A stretch of 64,000 bases of DNA, taken from NCBI RefSeq assembly GCF_027941915.1, contig NZ_CP116009.1, positions 2,666,001 through 2,730,000 of the forward strand. The letters run 5' to 3'. This document shows, piece by piece, positions 8,420 through 20,176 of the stretch (the first letter of the stretch is position 1; each line of letters starts with the position of its first letter). Below the pieces are notes generated by a model, which was not told the origin of the DNA, searched no databases, and saw only the letters and a program-made list of their open reading frames with translations. Source of the DNA: Ramlibacter tataouinensis. Lineage in GTDB: Bacteria > Pseudomonadota > Gammaproteobacteria > Burkholderiales > Burkholderiaceae_C. The position numbers and the translations under genes are program-made.

Positions 8420-8938
8420 TCATAAGGGGCGATTCTCATCCGGATCCGGCGCCCGGCGCTGCGGCGCCAGCAGGATCACGCTCACCACCGGCCAGAGCAG
8501 GGATTCGATCACGGGGGCGAGCAGGGCGCTGGCGCCGGGGAAGATGCCGCCGGCCATCATGCGGATCGCCAGCTCGATGGCGTGCGCCGCCGCGAACAGC
8601 GGCAGCACCTGCACCGCCTGCGACGGCACGGTGAACCAGAGCAGCCGGCGGTGCATGGTGATGGCGAAGAAGCTCAGGGTGGTGTAGGCCAGCGCGTGCT
8701 GGCCGAGCAGGGCGGCCTGGTGCACGTCCATCGCGATGCCGAACAGGAAGGCCGCGCCGATGCCCACCCGCAGCGGCTGGTGCACGCTCCAGAACACCAG
8801 CACCAGCGCCAGCACGTCCGGCATCCAGGCGACGCGGCCCAGCGGCAGCATGTTGGCGAGCATCGCCACCAGCAGGCTGGACCAGATGAACAGGGGGTTG
8901 GCCGGCAGCAGCAGCTGCTGGCCCGGGCGCATGATCAT
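8420..8938 (-). CDS. mreD: Rod-shape protein MreD
   Basis: A 172-residue integral membrane protein with about five hydrophobic segments, including IWSSLLVAMLANMLPL, VLALVLVFWSVHQP and LLWPVVSVILL. The conserved MDVHQAALLGQHALAYT region is characteristic of MreD, the inner-membrane component of the elongation complex. The ATG at 8938 overlaps the mreC stop (ATGA arrangement), so the genes are translationally coupled. An alternative Met two codons downstream is possible. The C-terminus ends in a short charged tail just before the tandem palindromes. Confidence 0.93.
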   Translation of the reverse strand: MIMRPGQQLLLPANPLFIWSSLLVAMLANMLPLGRVAWMPDVLALVLVFWSVHQPLRVGIGAAFLFGIAMDVHQAALLGQHALAYTTLSFFAITMHRRLLWFTVPSQAVQVLPLFAAAHAIELAIRMMAGGIFPGASALLAPVIESLLWPVVSVILLAPQRRAPDPDENRPL

Positions 8939-9858
8939 TTGCGCGCTCCCTTGCCCGTGGCCGGCGGCGCTGCCAGGTCGGCCGGCCGCGCCGGCAGCAG
9001 CCCGGCCACCGGCTTGAGCACCATCACGTAGCGGGCGCCGTCCACCTGCGCCTGCGGCACGCAGTAGATGCGGGCGAAGCCCGAGTCGGCGCGCCGCTCC
9101 ACCTTGCCGACGCGGGCCACCGGCAGGCCGGCCGGATAGATGCCGTCGACCCCGCTGGTGGTGAGCAGGTCGCCCTCGTGCACGTCGGCGTTGCCGGCCA
9201 TGAAGCGCAGCTCCAGCGCGCCGGCGTGGCCGGCGCCGGAGTCGCCGAAGGCCACACTGCGAGCGCCGGTGCGGGTGTTCAGCACCGGGATGGCCTGGTC
9301 GCGGTCGGTGATCAGCGTGACTTCGCTGATCAGCGGGTGCACGCGGGTGACCTGGCCGAGCACGCCGGACTCGTCGATCACCGGCGAGCCGGCCTCGATG
9401 CCCTGGGCCAGCCCCTTGTCGATCACCACCTTGCGGGTGTAGGGGTCGGCGGCGTCGTACAGTACCTCGGCGGCCTGCGCCGGCGTGGTGATGCGCTCGC
9501 GCAGCGCGAGCAGCTGGCGCAGCCGCTCGTTCTCCTGCGCCAGTTCCTCGACCTGGTTGGCGCGCTGCGACTGGCGAGCCAGCTTCTCGCGCGCCGCCGC
9601 TTCCTGCGACTGGGCGGCGCGCAGCGACTCGAAGTAGTGGCCCGCCTCGCGCACGGCCAGCACCGGCCGCAGCGCCAGCCATTGCACCGGGTACAGCACG
9701 GTGGCCACCCCGGCGCGCAGCGGCTGGGTGATGCCGAAGCGGGTGTCGGCCACCATCAGGAACAGCGCCAGCGCGCTGAACACCATCAGCCGCGACAGGG
9801 CCGAGGGGCCCTGCTTGAAGAAGGGGGGCGGGCTTCGATCCAGCGTACCGAGCGGCAT
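8935..9858 (-). CDS. mreC: Rod-shape protein MreC
   Basis: A 307-residue bitopic protein. It has an N-terminal membrane helix (about residues 23-40, LMVFSALALFLMVADTRFG), a periplasmic coiled coil (about residues 75-115, QSQEAAAREKLARQSQRANQ through ENERLRQLLAL), and then the two-barrel MreC domain with IEAGSPVIDESGVLGQV and VDGIYPAGLPVARVGKVE. MreC links cytoplasmic MreB filaments to PBP2 in the elongasome. It begins 20 bp after mreB and overlaps mreD. The C-terminal tail is Ala/Pro-rich and less conserved. Confidence 0.96.
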   Translation of the reverse strand: MPLGTLDRSPPPFFKQGPSALSRLMVFSALALFLMVADTRFGITQPLRAGVATVLYPVQWLALRPVLAVREAGHYFESLRAAQSQEAAAREKLARQSQRANQVEELAQENERLRQLLALRERITTPAQAAEVLYDAADPYTRKVVIDKGLAQGIEAGSPVIDESGVLGQVTRVHPLISEVTLITDRDQAIPVLNTRTGARSVAFGDSGAGHAGALELRFMAGNADVHEGDLLTTSGVDGIYPAGLPVARVGKVERRADSGFARIYCVPQAQVDGARYVMVLKPVAGLLPARPADLAAPPATGKGARK

Positions 9859-9878
9859 CGCTGTCTCCGCAGGCGGGA

Positions 9879-12831
<2,953 letters not shown>

Positions 12832-12835
<4 letters not shown>

Positions 12836-14277
12836 GCCCGCTCGTGCAAGGCTGGGAAGTGGTGATCGGCTTCGAGACCCACGCCCAGCTGTCCACCCGC
12901 TCCAAGATCTTCAGCCGCGCGCCGACCGACTTCGGCGCCGAGCCGAACACGCAGGCCAGCGCCGTCGACCTGGCGCTGCCCGGCACGCTGCCGGTGATGA
13001 ACCAGGGCGCGGTCGAGCGCGCCATCGCGTTCGGCCTGGCGGTCGGTGCGCACATCGCGCCGCGCAGCGTGTTCGCGCGCAAGAACTACTTCTACCCGGA
13101 CCTGCCCAAGGGCTACCAGATCAGCCAGTACGAGATCCCGGTGGTGCAGGGCGGCGTCGTCGAGTTCTGGCTCGGCGACGAGAAGCGCTCGGTGCGCCTG
13201 GTGCGGGCCCACCTGGAGGAAGACGCGGGCAAGTCGCTGCACGAGGACTTCGTCGGCCAGACCGGCATCGACCTGAACCGCGCCGGCACGCCGCTGCTGG
13301 AGATCGTCACCGAGCCGGACATGCGCTCCACCGCCGAGGCGGTCGCCTACGCCAAGGAGCTGCACAAGATCGTCACCTGGATCGGCATCTGCGACGGCAA
13401 CATGCAGGAAGGCAGCTTCCGCTGCGACGCCAACGTGTCGGTGCGCAGGCCAGGCGGGCCGCTGGGCACCCGGCGCGAGATCAAGAACCTCAACAGCTTC
13501 CGCTTCATGCAGCAGGCGATCGACTACGAGATCCGCTGGCAGATCGAGGAGCTGGAGGAGGGCCGCGCGATCCAGCAGGCCACCGTGCTGTTCGACCCCG
13601 ACACCGGCGAGACGCGCGCCATGCGCACCAAGGAGGACGCGGCCGACTACCGCTACTTCCCCGACCCGGACCTGCCGCCGCTGGTGGTGGCGAGCGAATG
13701 GGTCGAGCAGGTGCGCGGCTCGATGCCGGAGCTGCCGCGCGCCATGGCCGCGCGCTTCGTCGCCGGCTACGGTCTGCCCGAGTACGACGCCACCACGCTG
13801 ACGCAAAGCCCGGCGATGGCCGCCTACTTCGAAGCGGCGGCGAAGGCCAGCGGCCAGCCCAAGCTGGCCAGCAACTGGATCATGGGCGAGGTCTCGCGCC
13901 GGCTGAACGCGCAGGAGATGCCCATCGAGCAGGCGCCGGTGCCGGCCGCCACGCTGGCCGCGCTGGTCGGCCGGATCGCCGACGGCACCATCTCCAACAG
14001 CGCCGGCCGGCAGGTGTTCGACGCGCTGTGGAGCGGCGAGGGCCAGGACGTCGATGCGCTGATCGAGGCCAAGGGCCTGCGGCAGATGAACGACGCCGGC
14101 GAGCTGGAGCAGATCCTCGACGGCATCATCGCCGCCAACCCCGACAACGTCGCCCAGTTCAAGGCCGGCAAGGACAGGGCCTTCAACGCCCTGGTCGGCC
14201 AGGCCATGAAGGCCACCAAGGGCAAGGCCAACCCGCAGCAGGTCAACGAGCTGCTGCGCCGGAAGCTGCAGGGCTGA
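12832..14277 (+). CDS. gatB: Asp/Glu-tRNA amidotransferase subunit B
   Basis: A 481-residue GatB, the kinase/transamidase subunit that phosphorylates the misacylated tRNA-bound Glu or Asp and amidates it. The cradle domain begins [20 protein letters not shown] and contains the [19 protein letters not shown] motif. The C-terminal helical and YqeY-like tail domain (about residues 330-481) recognises tRNA. Length is normal. Presence of GatCAB implies the indirect route to Gln-tRNA or Asn-tRNA operates. The 93-bp gap to the convergent Bug-family gene is very GC-rich with imperfect hairpins but has no T-tract. Confidence 0.98.
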
Positions 14278-14370
14278 ACGCCGCGGCAGCGGGGCGGCCT
14301 GCGGGCCGCGCGGCCCCGGCAATGGCCGGGCCTTGCGCGGCCCGGCCGGTTGCCTCCAAGCCGGCCCGGC

Positions 14371-15354
14371 TTACTCCACCTTGCCGATCTTCTTGACGAC
14401 GTCCGCCATCCGGCGGGCATCGTCCTGCACGTACTTCTCGAAGTCGGGCGTGTCCTGGTACAGCACCGGGCTGCCGGCGCCGAGGATCACCTGCTTGACC
14501 TTGGGATCGTTGGCGGCCGCCTTGGCCGCCGCGCGCAGGCGCTGCACGACCGGCTCGGGCGTGTCGGCCGGGGCGAACAGGCCGGACCACTGCGCGTATT
14601 CGGCGCCATAGCCGATGTCCTTCAGCGCCGGCACCTCGGGCAGGGTTTCCAGCCGCGCCTGGCCCCAGTGGGCCAGCACGCGCACCTTGCCCGCCTTGAC
14701 GTGCTGCAGCACCGTGGCCGGCCCGGTGGACAGCGCGTCGACCTGGCCGCCCAGCAGGGCGACGACGGCCGGCCCGGCGCCGGTGAAGGGCACGTGCGTC
14801 ATCCGGACGCCGGCGTTCTGGGCCAGGATCTCCATCGGCACGTGCATGGTGCCGTAGTTGCCCGAGGACCCGTAGTTGATCGCGCCCGGGCGCTTGCGTG
14901 CGTCCTCGACGAAGTCCTTCGCGGTCTTCCACGGCGCGTCGGCGCGCACGGCCAGCACCGTGGGGTCGGCCGTGAAGCGCGCGATCGGCCGCAGCGAGCG
15001 GACCGTGAACGTGGTCTGGCGGCCCAGGATCGCGTCGGCTTCCGGCAGCACCGTCAGCGAGGACAGCGCCATCAGCACCGTGTAGCCGTCCGGCGCGGAC
15101 TTGGCCACCTGGGCCATGCCGATGGCGCCGCCGGCGCCGCCCTTGTTCTCGATGACCACCGGCTGGCCCAGCTCGCGCGACATCGCCTCGGCCACCGGCC
15201 GGGCGACGGTGTCGGCGAGCCCGCCCGGCGGGAAGGGCACGACCATCTTCACGGGACGGCTGGGAAAGTCGGCCGACTGGGCCATCGCGGTCGTGCCGGC
15301 CATGCACAAAGCGGCCACGACCGCGAACCTGAAGCCGGTAACAAGGGTTCTCAT
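14371..15354 (-). CDS. Bug-family (TctC) periplasmic solute receptor
   Basis: A 327-residue tripartite-tricarboxylate-type receptor (Bug superfamily), very abundant in Burkholderiales. It has a signal peptide ending AMAQS, the FPSRPVKMVVPFPPGG motif at the start of the mature domain, then GQPVVIENKGGAGGAIG. Bug proteins bind carboxylates or other small metabolites; the ligand cannot be predicted. The membrane subunits TctA and TctB are not present here, as is common for orphan Bug genes. It lies 34 bp downstream of a fumarylacetoacetase-family gene in the same direction, so the ligand may be an organic acid feeding that enzyme. ATG at 15354 chosen by the signal peptide. Confidence 0.92.
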   Translation of the reverse strand: MRTLVTGFRFAVVAALCMAGTTAMAQSADFPSRPVKMVVPFPPGGLADTVARPVAEAMSRELGQPVVIENKGGAGGAIGMAQVAKSAPDGYTVLMALSSLTVLPEADAILGRQTTFTVRSLRPIARFTADPTVLAVRADAPWKTAKDFVEDARKRPGAINYGSSGNYGTMHVPMEILAQNAGVRMTHVPFTGAGPAVVALLGGQVDALSTGPATVLQHVKAGKVRVLAHWGQARLETLPEVPALKDIGYGAEYAQWSGLFAPADTPEPVVQRLRAAAKAAANDPKVKQVILGAGSPVLYQDTPDFEKYVQDDARRMADVVKKIGKVE

Positions 15355-15388
15355 GGTGTCTCCTCGGGTCAAATGGAAAAGGGGGCTG

Positions 15389-16261
15389 TCACTCGAATCG
15401 GTTCTCGATCGAGCCGATCCCGTCGATCTCGATGCGCACCACGTCCCCACTGCGCAGGTAGCGCGGCGGGTTGAATCCCATGCCCACGCCGGCGGGGGTG
15501 CCGGTGGCGATCACGTCGCCGGGATAGAGCGTGATGCCGCGCGAGACGGTCTCGATCAGGGTCGGGATGTCGAAGATCAGGTTCACGGTCTCGGCGTCCT
15601 GCCGCAGCTCGCCGTTGACCCAGCAGCGCACGCGGGTGCGCGTGCCGTCGAGCTCGTCGGCCGTGACGATCCACGGGCCCATGGGGCAGAAGGTGTCGAA
15701 CGACTTGCCCATGTCCCACTGCTGGTGGCGCATCTGCACGTCGCGCGCCGTCACGTCGTTGACGATGGTGTAGCCGAACACGTGCGACAGGGCGTCGGCC
15801 CGGGCGATGTTCTTGCCGCCCTTGCCGATCACCAGGGCCAGTTCGGCCTCGTAGTCGATCTGGGCGGAAACCGCGTCGCCCGGCAGCGCCACCGGGTCGG
15901 CCGGGCCGACCACGCACTCGGGCACCTTGGTGAACACGATCGGCCACTCCATCGGGTTGGCGTTGCTGCCCTTGAAGACCGATCCGGCCAGCTCCTGCGC
16001 GTGCGCATGGTAGTTGCGGCCCACGCACCACAGGTTGCGACGCGGCAGCGGCAGCGGGGCCTCGAGGGTCACCGCCGACAGCGGCAGCGCGGCGCCGGCC
16101 GGTGCCGGCATCGGCTCGCCCCGGGCCGCGGCCTCCACCAGGGGCAGCGCGCCCTGGCGCGCCTGCTCCGGCGACAACTGCAACGGCGTGACCTGCTGGC
16201 CGTCGGGCGAGACAATGCCCACCTGGCGGCGCCCTTCATGGATAAAGGTGGCGATGCGCAC
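15389..16261 (-). CDS. Fumarylacetoacetate hydrolase family protein
   Basis: A 290-residue FAH-superfamily enzyme, a metal-dependent group acting on 3-oxoacids or acylpyruvates. The short N-terminal domain (about residues 1-70) is followed by the FAH fold: NLWCVGRNYHAHAQEL, then DYEAELALVIGKGG carrying the E-x-E metal ligands, FGYTIVNDVTARDVQ, and the C-terminal TGTPAGVGMGFNPPRYL. The start is GTG at 16261 with a strong AGGAG seven bases upstream. The exact substrate is unknown; aromatic or sugar-acid catabolism is plausible. It is divergent from a GntR regulator, and the shared region contains a palindromic operator. Confidence 0.9.
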   Translation of the reverse strand: MRIATFIHEGRRQVGIVSPDGQQVTPLQLSPEQARQGALPLVEAAARGEPMPAPAGAALPLSAVTLEAPLPLPRRNLWCVGRNYHAHAQELAGSVFKGSNANPMEWPIVFTKVPECVVGPADPVALPGDAVSAQIDYEAELALVIGKGGKNIARADALSHVFGYTIVNDVTARDVQMRHQQWDMGKSFDTFCPMGPWIVTADELDGTRTRVRCWVNGELRQDAETVNLIFDIPTLIETVSRGITLYPGDVIATGTPAGVGMGFNPPRYLRSGDVVRIEIDGIGSIENRFE

Positions 16262-16286
16262 GAAAAAACTCCTGATTGGTTAAAAA

Positions 16287-16302
16287 TGGTCCATTTGGAC
16301 CA
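16287..16302. promoter_or_regulatory. Palindromic GntR/FadR-type operator
   Basis: Perfect inverted repeat TGGTCC-ATTT-GGACCA, lying 26 bp upstream of the GTG start of the FAH gene and about 100 bp upstream of the GntR gene. FadR-subfamily regulators typically bind TGGT-N-ACCA-like palindromes, so this is a good candidate site for the divergent regulator, probably repressing the FAH-Bug operon and perhaps itself. The 9-mer CTGATTGGT also occurs twice in this intergenic region (16272-16280 and 16393-16401), once near each gene start, and could be a second recognition element. Confidence 0.65.
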
Positions 16303-16401
16303 ACATCCTTTATCCTACACGCATCGGCGCACGTGCATCCAGCGATATCCGACAAGGAGTTGCGATATGGCTGGGGTCTGCCGGAATTGGTACTGATTGG
16401 T

Positions 16402-17073
16402 ATGAAAGCCGGTAGCCTTCGCGAATTCATCCTCGACAACCTGCGCGCCGGCCGCTGGCGCGCCGGCGACCGGTTGCCGCCCGAGCGCAGCCTGAGCGAC
16501 CAGTTCACCCTCAGCCGCGGTTCGGTGCGCAAGGTGCTGCAGGACCTGCGCGGGCTGGGCCTGATCGAGCAGACGGTGGGCAGCGGCACCTACGTGACCG
16601 AGGGCGCCGATGCCGTGATCCGCACCCTGCCGGCCGTGCGGCCGGCGGCGGTCCAGACCAGCCCGGCCGAACTGATGGAGGCCCGCATCACCCTGGAGCC
16701 GGCGGTGCTCGAACTGGTGGTGGCCCAGGCCACCGCCGCCGACTTCGAGCGCATGGACGAATGCTGCGAGCGGGCGGAGGCCGCGCAGACGCTCGAGGAG
16801 TTCGAGCACTGGGACGGGCTGCTGCACGAGGTGATCGCCGGCGCGACGCGCAACAGCTTCGTCACCGGCGTGTTCCGCCTGATGAACCAGGCCCGGGCCC
16901 AGACCGAGTGGGGCGCCCTGAAGCGGCGCAGCGTCACGCCCGAGCGTCGCCAGGAGTACCAGCGGGAGCATCGACGCCTGGTGCAGGCCCTCAAGGCGCG
17001 CGACCTCGAGCAGGCCCGCTCGGCCGCACTTGCGCACCTGGAGCACGTGCGCCGGAACCTGTTCGGGTCCTGA
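16402..17073 (+). CDS. GntR-family regulator (FadR subfamily, FCD domain)
   Basis: A 223-residue transcriptional regulator. The N-terminal winged helix (residues 1-70) shows LREFILDNLRAGRWRAGDRLP, SQFTLSRGSVRK-like recognition residues (DQFTLSRGSVRKVLQDL) and the wing GLIEQTVGSGTYV. The C-terminal all-helical FCD domain contains ELMEARITLEPAVLELV and the EHWDGLLHEVIAGATRN segment, with Asp/His residues that usually bind a metal and ligand. The ATG at 16402 gives the usual family N-terminus. It is divergent from the FAH-Bug pair and likely controls it in response to an organic acid. Confidence 0.9.
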   Translation: MKAGSLREFILDNLRAGRWRAGDRLPPERSLSDQFTLSRGSVRKVLQDLRGLGLIEQTVGSGTYVTEGADAVIRTLPAVRPAAVQTSPAELMEARITLEPAVLELVVAQATAADFERMDECCERAEAAQTLEEFEHWDGLLHEVIAGATRNSFVTGVFRLMNQARAQTEWGALKRRSVTPERRQEYQREHRRLVQALKARDLEQARSAALAHLEHVRRNLFGS

Positions 17074-17125
17074 ACGGAGCCGCGCGCCACGACACGCGGA
17101 TGCCGTTCCGCACTACAGTGCAGCG

Positions 17126-17677
17126 GTGCCCCTTGAAGTCTGGACCCTCGGCCACTCGAACCGCTCGGCGCAGGAATTCCTGTTGCTGCTCCAGGCCTGG
17201 AAGATCGAGGCGGTGGCCGATGTGCGGCGCTTCCCGGGCTCGCGCAAGCACCCGCAGTTCGGCAGCGAGGCGCTGGCGGCCTCGCTGCAAGCCCACGGCA
17301 TCTCCTACGCCTGGCTGCACAAGCTCGGCGGCCGGCGCAAGCCCGACCCGGCCTCGCCCAACGTCGCCTGGCGCAACGACTCGTTCCGTGCCTACGCCGA
17401 CCACCTGGCGACGCCGGAGTTCGCCGAGGGGCTGGACGAACTGCTGCACATGGCCGCGGCCTGCCGCACCGCGATGATGTGCTCGGAGCTCGTTTGGTGG
17501 CGCTGCCACCGCGGCCTGATCGCGGACGTGCTGCTGTTCAGCGGCATGGCGGTGACGCACATCCTGGACGAGCACAAGGCCAGCCCCCATCCCTACACGC
17601 CGCCGGCGCGGGTGCGGGGCGGCGAGCTGGTCTATTCGCTGGAAGGCGAGCCGCTGTCGCGGCGCGGCTGCTGCTGA
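17126..17677 (+). CDS. DUF488 family protein
   Basis: A 183-residue DUF488 protein. Family hallmarks are the N-terminal WTLGHSNRSAQEFLLLLQ, the VADVRRFPGSRKHPQF motif and the C-terminal MCSELVWWRCHRGLIADVLL, where the CHR-I motif is invariant. DUF488 proteins have no proven biochemical role; some occur with nucleic-acid-related genes. No in-frame ATG precedes the conserved start, so the GTG at 17126 is taken as initiator. It is a single gene after the GntR regulator and convergent with the flavin enzyme gene 10 bp away. Confidence 0.85.
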   Translation: MPLEVWTLGHSNRSAQEFLLLLQAWKIEAVADVRRFPGSRKHPQFGSEALAASLQAHGISYAWLHKLGGRRKPDPASPNVAWRNDSFRAYADHLATPEFAEGLDELLHMAAACRTAMMCSELVWWRCHRGLIADVLLFSGMAVTHILDEHKASPHPYTPPARVRGGELVYSLEGEPLSRRGCC

Positions 17678-17687
17678 TCGCGCCGCT

Positions 17688-18731
17688 TCACGCCAGGCCG
17701 CGTGCCAGCTCCCGGGTGAGCTGCGCGGCCGGCACCTCGCGGCAGCCGCCGGTGTTCTGCCCGGCCCACAGCGGCGAGAAGTCGCTGCGGCCCTGGGCTT
17801 CGGCCCGGGCGCGCAGCAGCCCCATGGCCGGCGCCGCTTGCGGGAACGCCGGGGCCGCCGCGCTGATCGGGCCCAGTTCGCGGATCACCCGGTTGACGAT
17901 GCCGCGCGCCGGCCGGCCGGTGAAGACGTTGGTGACCACCGTGGTGCGCGCCGCTTCGCTCTTCAGCGCCGTGCGGTGCAGCGACGTGGTCGTGCATTCG
18001 GGACACAGCAGGTAGGCCGTGCCGACCTGCACGCCGGCGGCGCCCAGCGCCAGGGCCGCAGCGACACCCTGCGCATCGGCAATGCCGCCGGCGGCGATGA
18101 CCGGCACGCGCACGGCCTGCGCGACCTCCCGCACCAGGGCGAAGGTGCCGACCTGGGTGGCGACGTCGTCGGTCAGGAACATGCCGCGATGCCCGCCCGC
18201 TTCCAGCCCCTGGGCGATGACCGCGTCGACGCCGCGCTCCTGCAGCCACAGCGCCTCTGCCACGGTGGTGGCCGATGACAGCACCTTGGCGCCCCAGCCG
18301 CGCACGCGCTGCAGCAGCTCGGGCGAGGGCAGGCCGAAATGGAAGCTGACCACGGGCGGGCGGAATTCCGCCAGCAGGTCCGCCGCCTCCGGGCCGAACG
18401 GCAGCCGGCCTGGCCCGCGCGGGATCGCGCCGGGATCCAGCCCGAGTTCGCTGAAATACGGCGCCAGCGCCCGGTGCCAGCCCGCCTCGCGCGGCTCGTC
18501 GGCGGCGGGCGCGGTGTGGGCGAAGAAGTTGACGTTGAAGGGCTGGTCCGTCTGCGACCGGATCGTCTCCAGCTCCTTGCGCAGCGCGTCGGGTGCGAGC
18601 ATGGCGCAGGGCAGCGAACCGAGTCCGCCGGCATTGGAGACCGCGATGGCCAGCGCGCTGCCCTGCACGCCGGCCATCGGCGCCTGGACGATGGGCAGCT
18701 CGGTGCCCAGCAGTTGCTGGAGGGTGGTCAT
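17688..18731 (-). CDS. Nitronate monooxygenase-like flavoprotein
   Basis: A 347-residue FMN-dependent TIM-barrel enzyme of the nitronate monooxygenase / 2-nitropropane dioxygenase family. It begins TELPIVQAPMAGVQGSALAI, has FNVNFFAHTAPAADEP, the VDAVIAQGLEAGGHRGMF segment with the catalytic-type His, and the phosphate-binding VPVIAAGGIADAQGVAAALALGAAGVQVGTAYL (positions about 220-252). Family members oxidise alkyl nitronates or act as NADH:quinone reductases. The C-terminal WAGQNTGGCREVPAAQL is also conserved. The ATG at 18731 is clear. It is divergent from the phasin gene with a 181-bp gap. Confidence 0.9.
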   Translation of the reverse strand: MTTLQQLLGTELPIVQAPMAGVQGSALAIAVSNAGGLGSLPCAMLAPDALRKELETIRSQTDQPFNVNFFAHTAPAADEPREAGWHRALAPYFSELGLDPGAIPRGPGRLPFGPEAADLLAEFRPPVVSFHFGLPSPELLQRVRGWGAKVLSSATTVAEALWLQERGVDAVIAQGLEAGGHRGMFLTDDVATQVGTFALVREVAQAVRVPVIAAGGIADAQGVAAALALGAAGVQVGTAYLLCPECTTTSLHRTALKSEAARTTVVTNVFTGRPARGIVNRVIRELGPISAAAPAFPQAAPAMGLLRARAEAQGRSDFSPLWAGQNTGGCREVPAAQLTRELARGLA

Positions 18732-18912
18732 GGCGCGCTCCTGGTGTGCGAAGCGGCCATGGTAGCGGCGGCGCCGTGGCGCTACCGCCGGCACGGGGAC
18801 TGGGCGCGCGGCCGGCCGTGCGCGGCTCCGGCTGCAACAGTTGATTGCCGAGCACGAACCGGGCGATCCGCTGGCTACATTGGGCCGCTTCGCAATGAAA
18901 GGAGAAATCCGG

Positions 18913-19428
18913 ATGGCCACCCAATCCAGGCGTGCACAGAACAGCTCGACCGACGACGCGGCCCGCGTGGCCCGAGGTGCCCTGACGTCCGGCGCCGCGG
19001 CGGCAGCCGACATGGCACGCCAGCAACTGGCGCTGGCAGCCGACTTGTGGGCCACGCTGCTGCGAGCCGGAGAGTCCGTGCAGCAGGCGCAATTGCACAT
19101 GACGCAGCGCGCTTCGCTGCTGCACCGGCAGGCGGCGGAGAACCTGCGCAAGGCCGAGACGCCGCTGGAGTTGATGTCGGTGCAGGCCAACCTGCTCGCC
19201 TACGACTTCCAGGAGTCGATGCGCTACCTGCAGGAGCTGCTGCAGGCCGGCACCAGGGCCGGCAGCGATGGGCTCAGCCGGGCAGAGCCGCGCGAGCAGG
19301 ATGCGGCCACGCAGGCCGCGAGCGCGGCCGCGCAGGCCGTCGGTGCGGCCATGAACGCGGCCGCCCCGATGGCGCAGGCCTGGCAGCAGATGTTCACGGC
19401 ACCGATGGCGGCACAGAAGCCGCACTGA
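18913..19428 (+). CDS. Phasin family protein
   Basis: A 171-residue, Ala/Gln/Leu-rich, largely helical protein of the phasin family. Phasins coat polyhydroxyalkanoate granules. Family-like features include MARQQLALAADLWATLLRAGESVQQ and the ETPLELMSVQANLLAYDFQESMRYLQELL helix. There is no signal peptide or membrane segment. The ATG at 18913 has AGGAGAA 11 bases upstream; upstream in-frame starts lack one. The tail is an Ala-rich stretch ending with MAAQKPH. No PHA synthase gene is in the window. Confidence 0.8.
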   Translation: MATQSRRAQNSSTDDAARVARGALTSGAAAAADMARQQLALAADLWATLLRAGESVQQAQLHMTQRASLLHRQAAENLRKAETPLELMSVQANLLAYDFQESMRYLQELLQAGTRAGSDGLSRAEPREQDAATQAASAAAQAVGAAMNAAAPMAQAWQQMFTAPMAAQKPH

Positions 19429-19495
19429 TCGCACGGCGGGGCTGACCGCCCATGGCGGGCCGGCGCGGGCTGCACCGGCCGGATGCCGGCCGGCG

Positions 19496-20176
19496 TCAGT
19501 CGACCCCGTATTGCTCCCGGTACGCCAGCACCCGGGCGTAATGCGCGCCGAGTTCGCCGCCGGCGTGCTGCTCCAGATAGGCCAGCAGGTCGGCCAGCTC
19601 CGCGATCGCGCACACCTGCAGGCCGAGCTGGCCGCGCACGTACTGCACGGCGCTGTGCGCGACGTCTCGGCCATCCTCGGTCGCCTTCTCCTGGCGGTCC
19701 AGCGCGATCGCCACCGCATGCGGCGTGGCGCCGGCGGCGCGGATCAGCGCGATCGATTCGCGCGCGGCGGTGCCGGCCGACATCACGTCGTCGACGATCA
19801 GCACCCGGCCGCGCACCGGCGCGCCGACCAGGTGGCCGCCCTCCCCGTGGTCCTTGGCTTCCTTGCGGTTGTAGGCGTAGGGCACGTTGCGCCCGGCGCG
19901 CGCCAGCTCGATCGCGACCGCCGCCGCCAGCGGGATGCCCTTGTAGGCCGGCCCGAACAGCATGTCGAACTCGATGCCCGAAGCCAGGATGCGGCGTGCA
20001 TAGAATTGCGCCAGCCGGCCGAGCTTGGCGCCGTCGTCGAACAGCCCCGCATTGAAGAAGTAGGGCGACAGGCGACCGGCCTTGGTCCTGAACTCGCCGA
20101 AGCGCAGCACGCCGGCTTCCACCGCAAATTGCACGAACTCCTGCGCCAGGGCGTCCTGGCCGCGCGCTGCCACCAT
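19496..20176 (-). CDS. pyrE: Orotate phosphoribosyltransferase
   Basis: A 226-residue OPRTase, which makes orotidine 5'-phosphate from orotate and PRPP in pyrimidine synthesis. It shows the conserved FGEFRTKAGRLSPYFFNAGLFDDG start, the FDMLFGPAYKGIPLAAAVAI loop, the flexible KEAKDHGEGG loop and the PRPP motif VLIVDDVMSAGTA. The ATG at 20176 matches the usual Burkholderiales N-terminus. Its start codon shares the CATG palindrome with the divergent exonuclease gene, so the leaders overlap completely. Confidence 0.97.
   Translation of the reverse strand: MVAARGQDALAQEFVQFAVEAGVLRFGEFRTKAGRLSPYFFNAGLFDDGAKLGRLAQFYARRILASGIEFDMLFGPAYKGIPLAAAVAIELARAGRNVPYAYNRKEAKDHGEGGHLVGAPVRGRVLIVDDVMSAGTAARESIALIRAAGATPHAVAIALDRQEKATEDGRDVAHSAVQYVRGQLGLQVCAIAELADLLAYLEQHAGGELGAHYARVLAYREQYGVD

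Noticed and set aside
14278-14370. Bidirectional terminator between gatB and the Bug gene
   Set aside because: Imperfect GC-rich hairpins are present (about 14312-14332) but no T-tract on either strand, so I did not list it.
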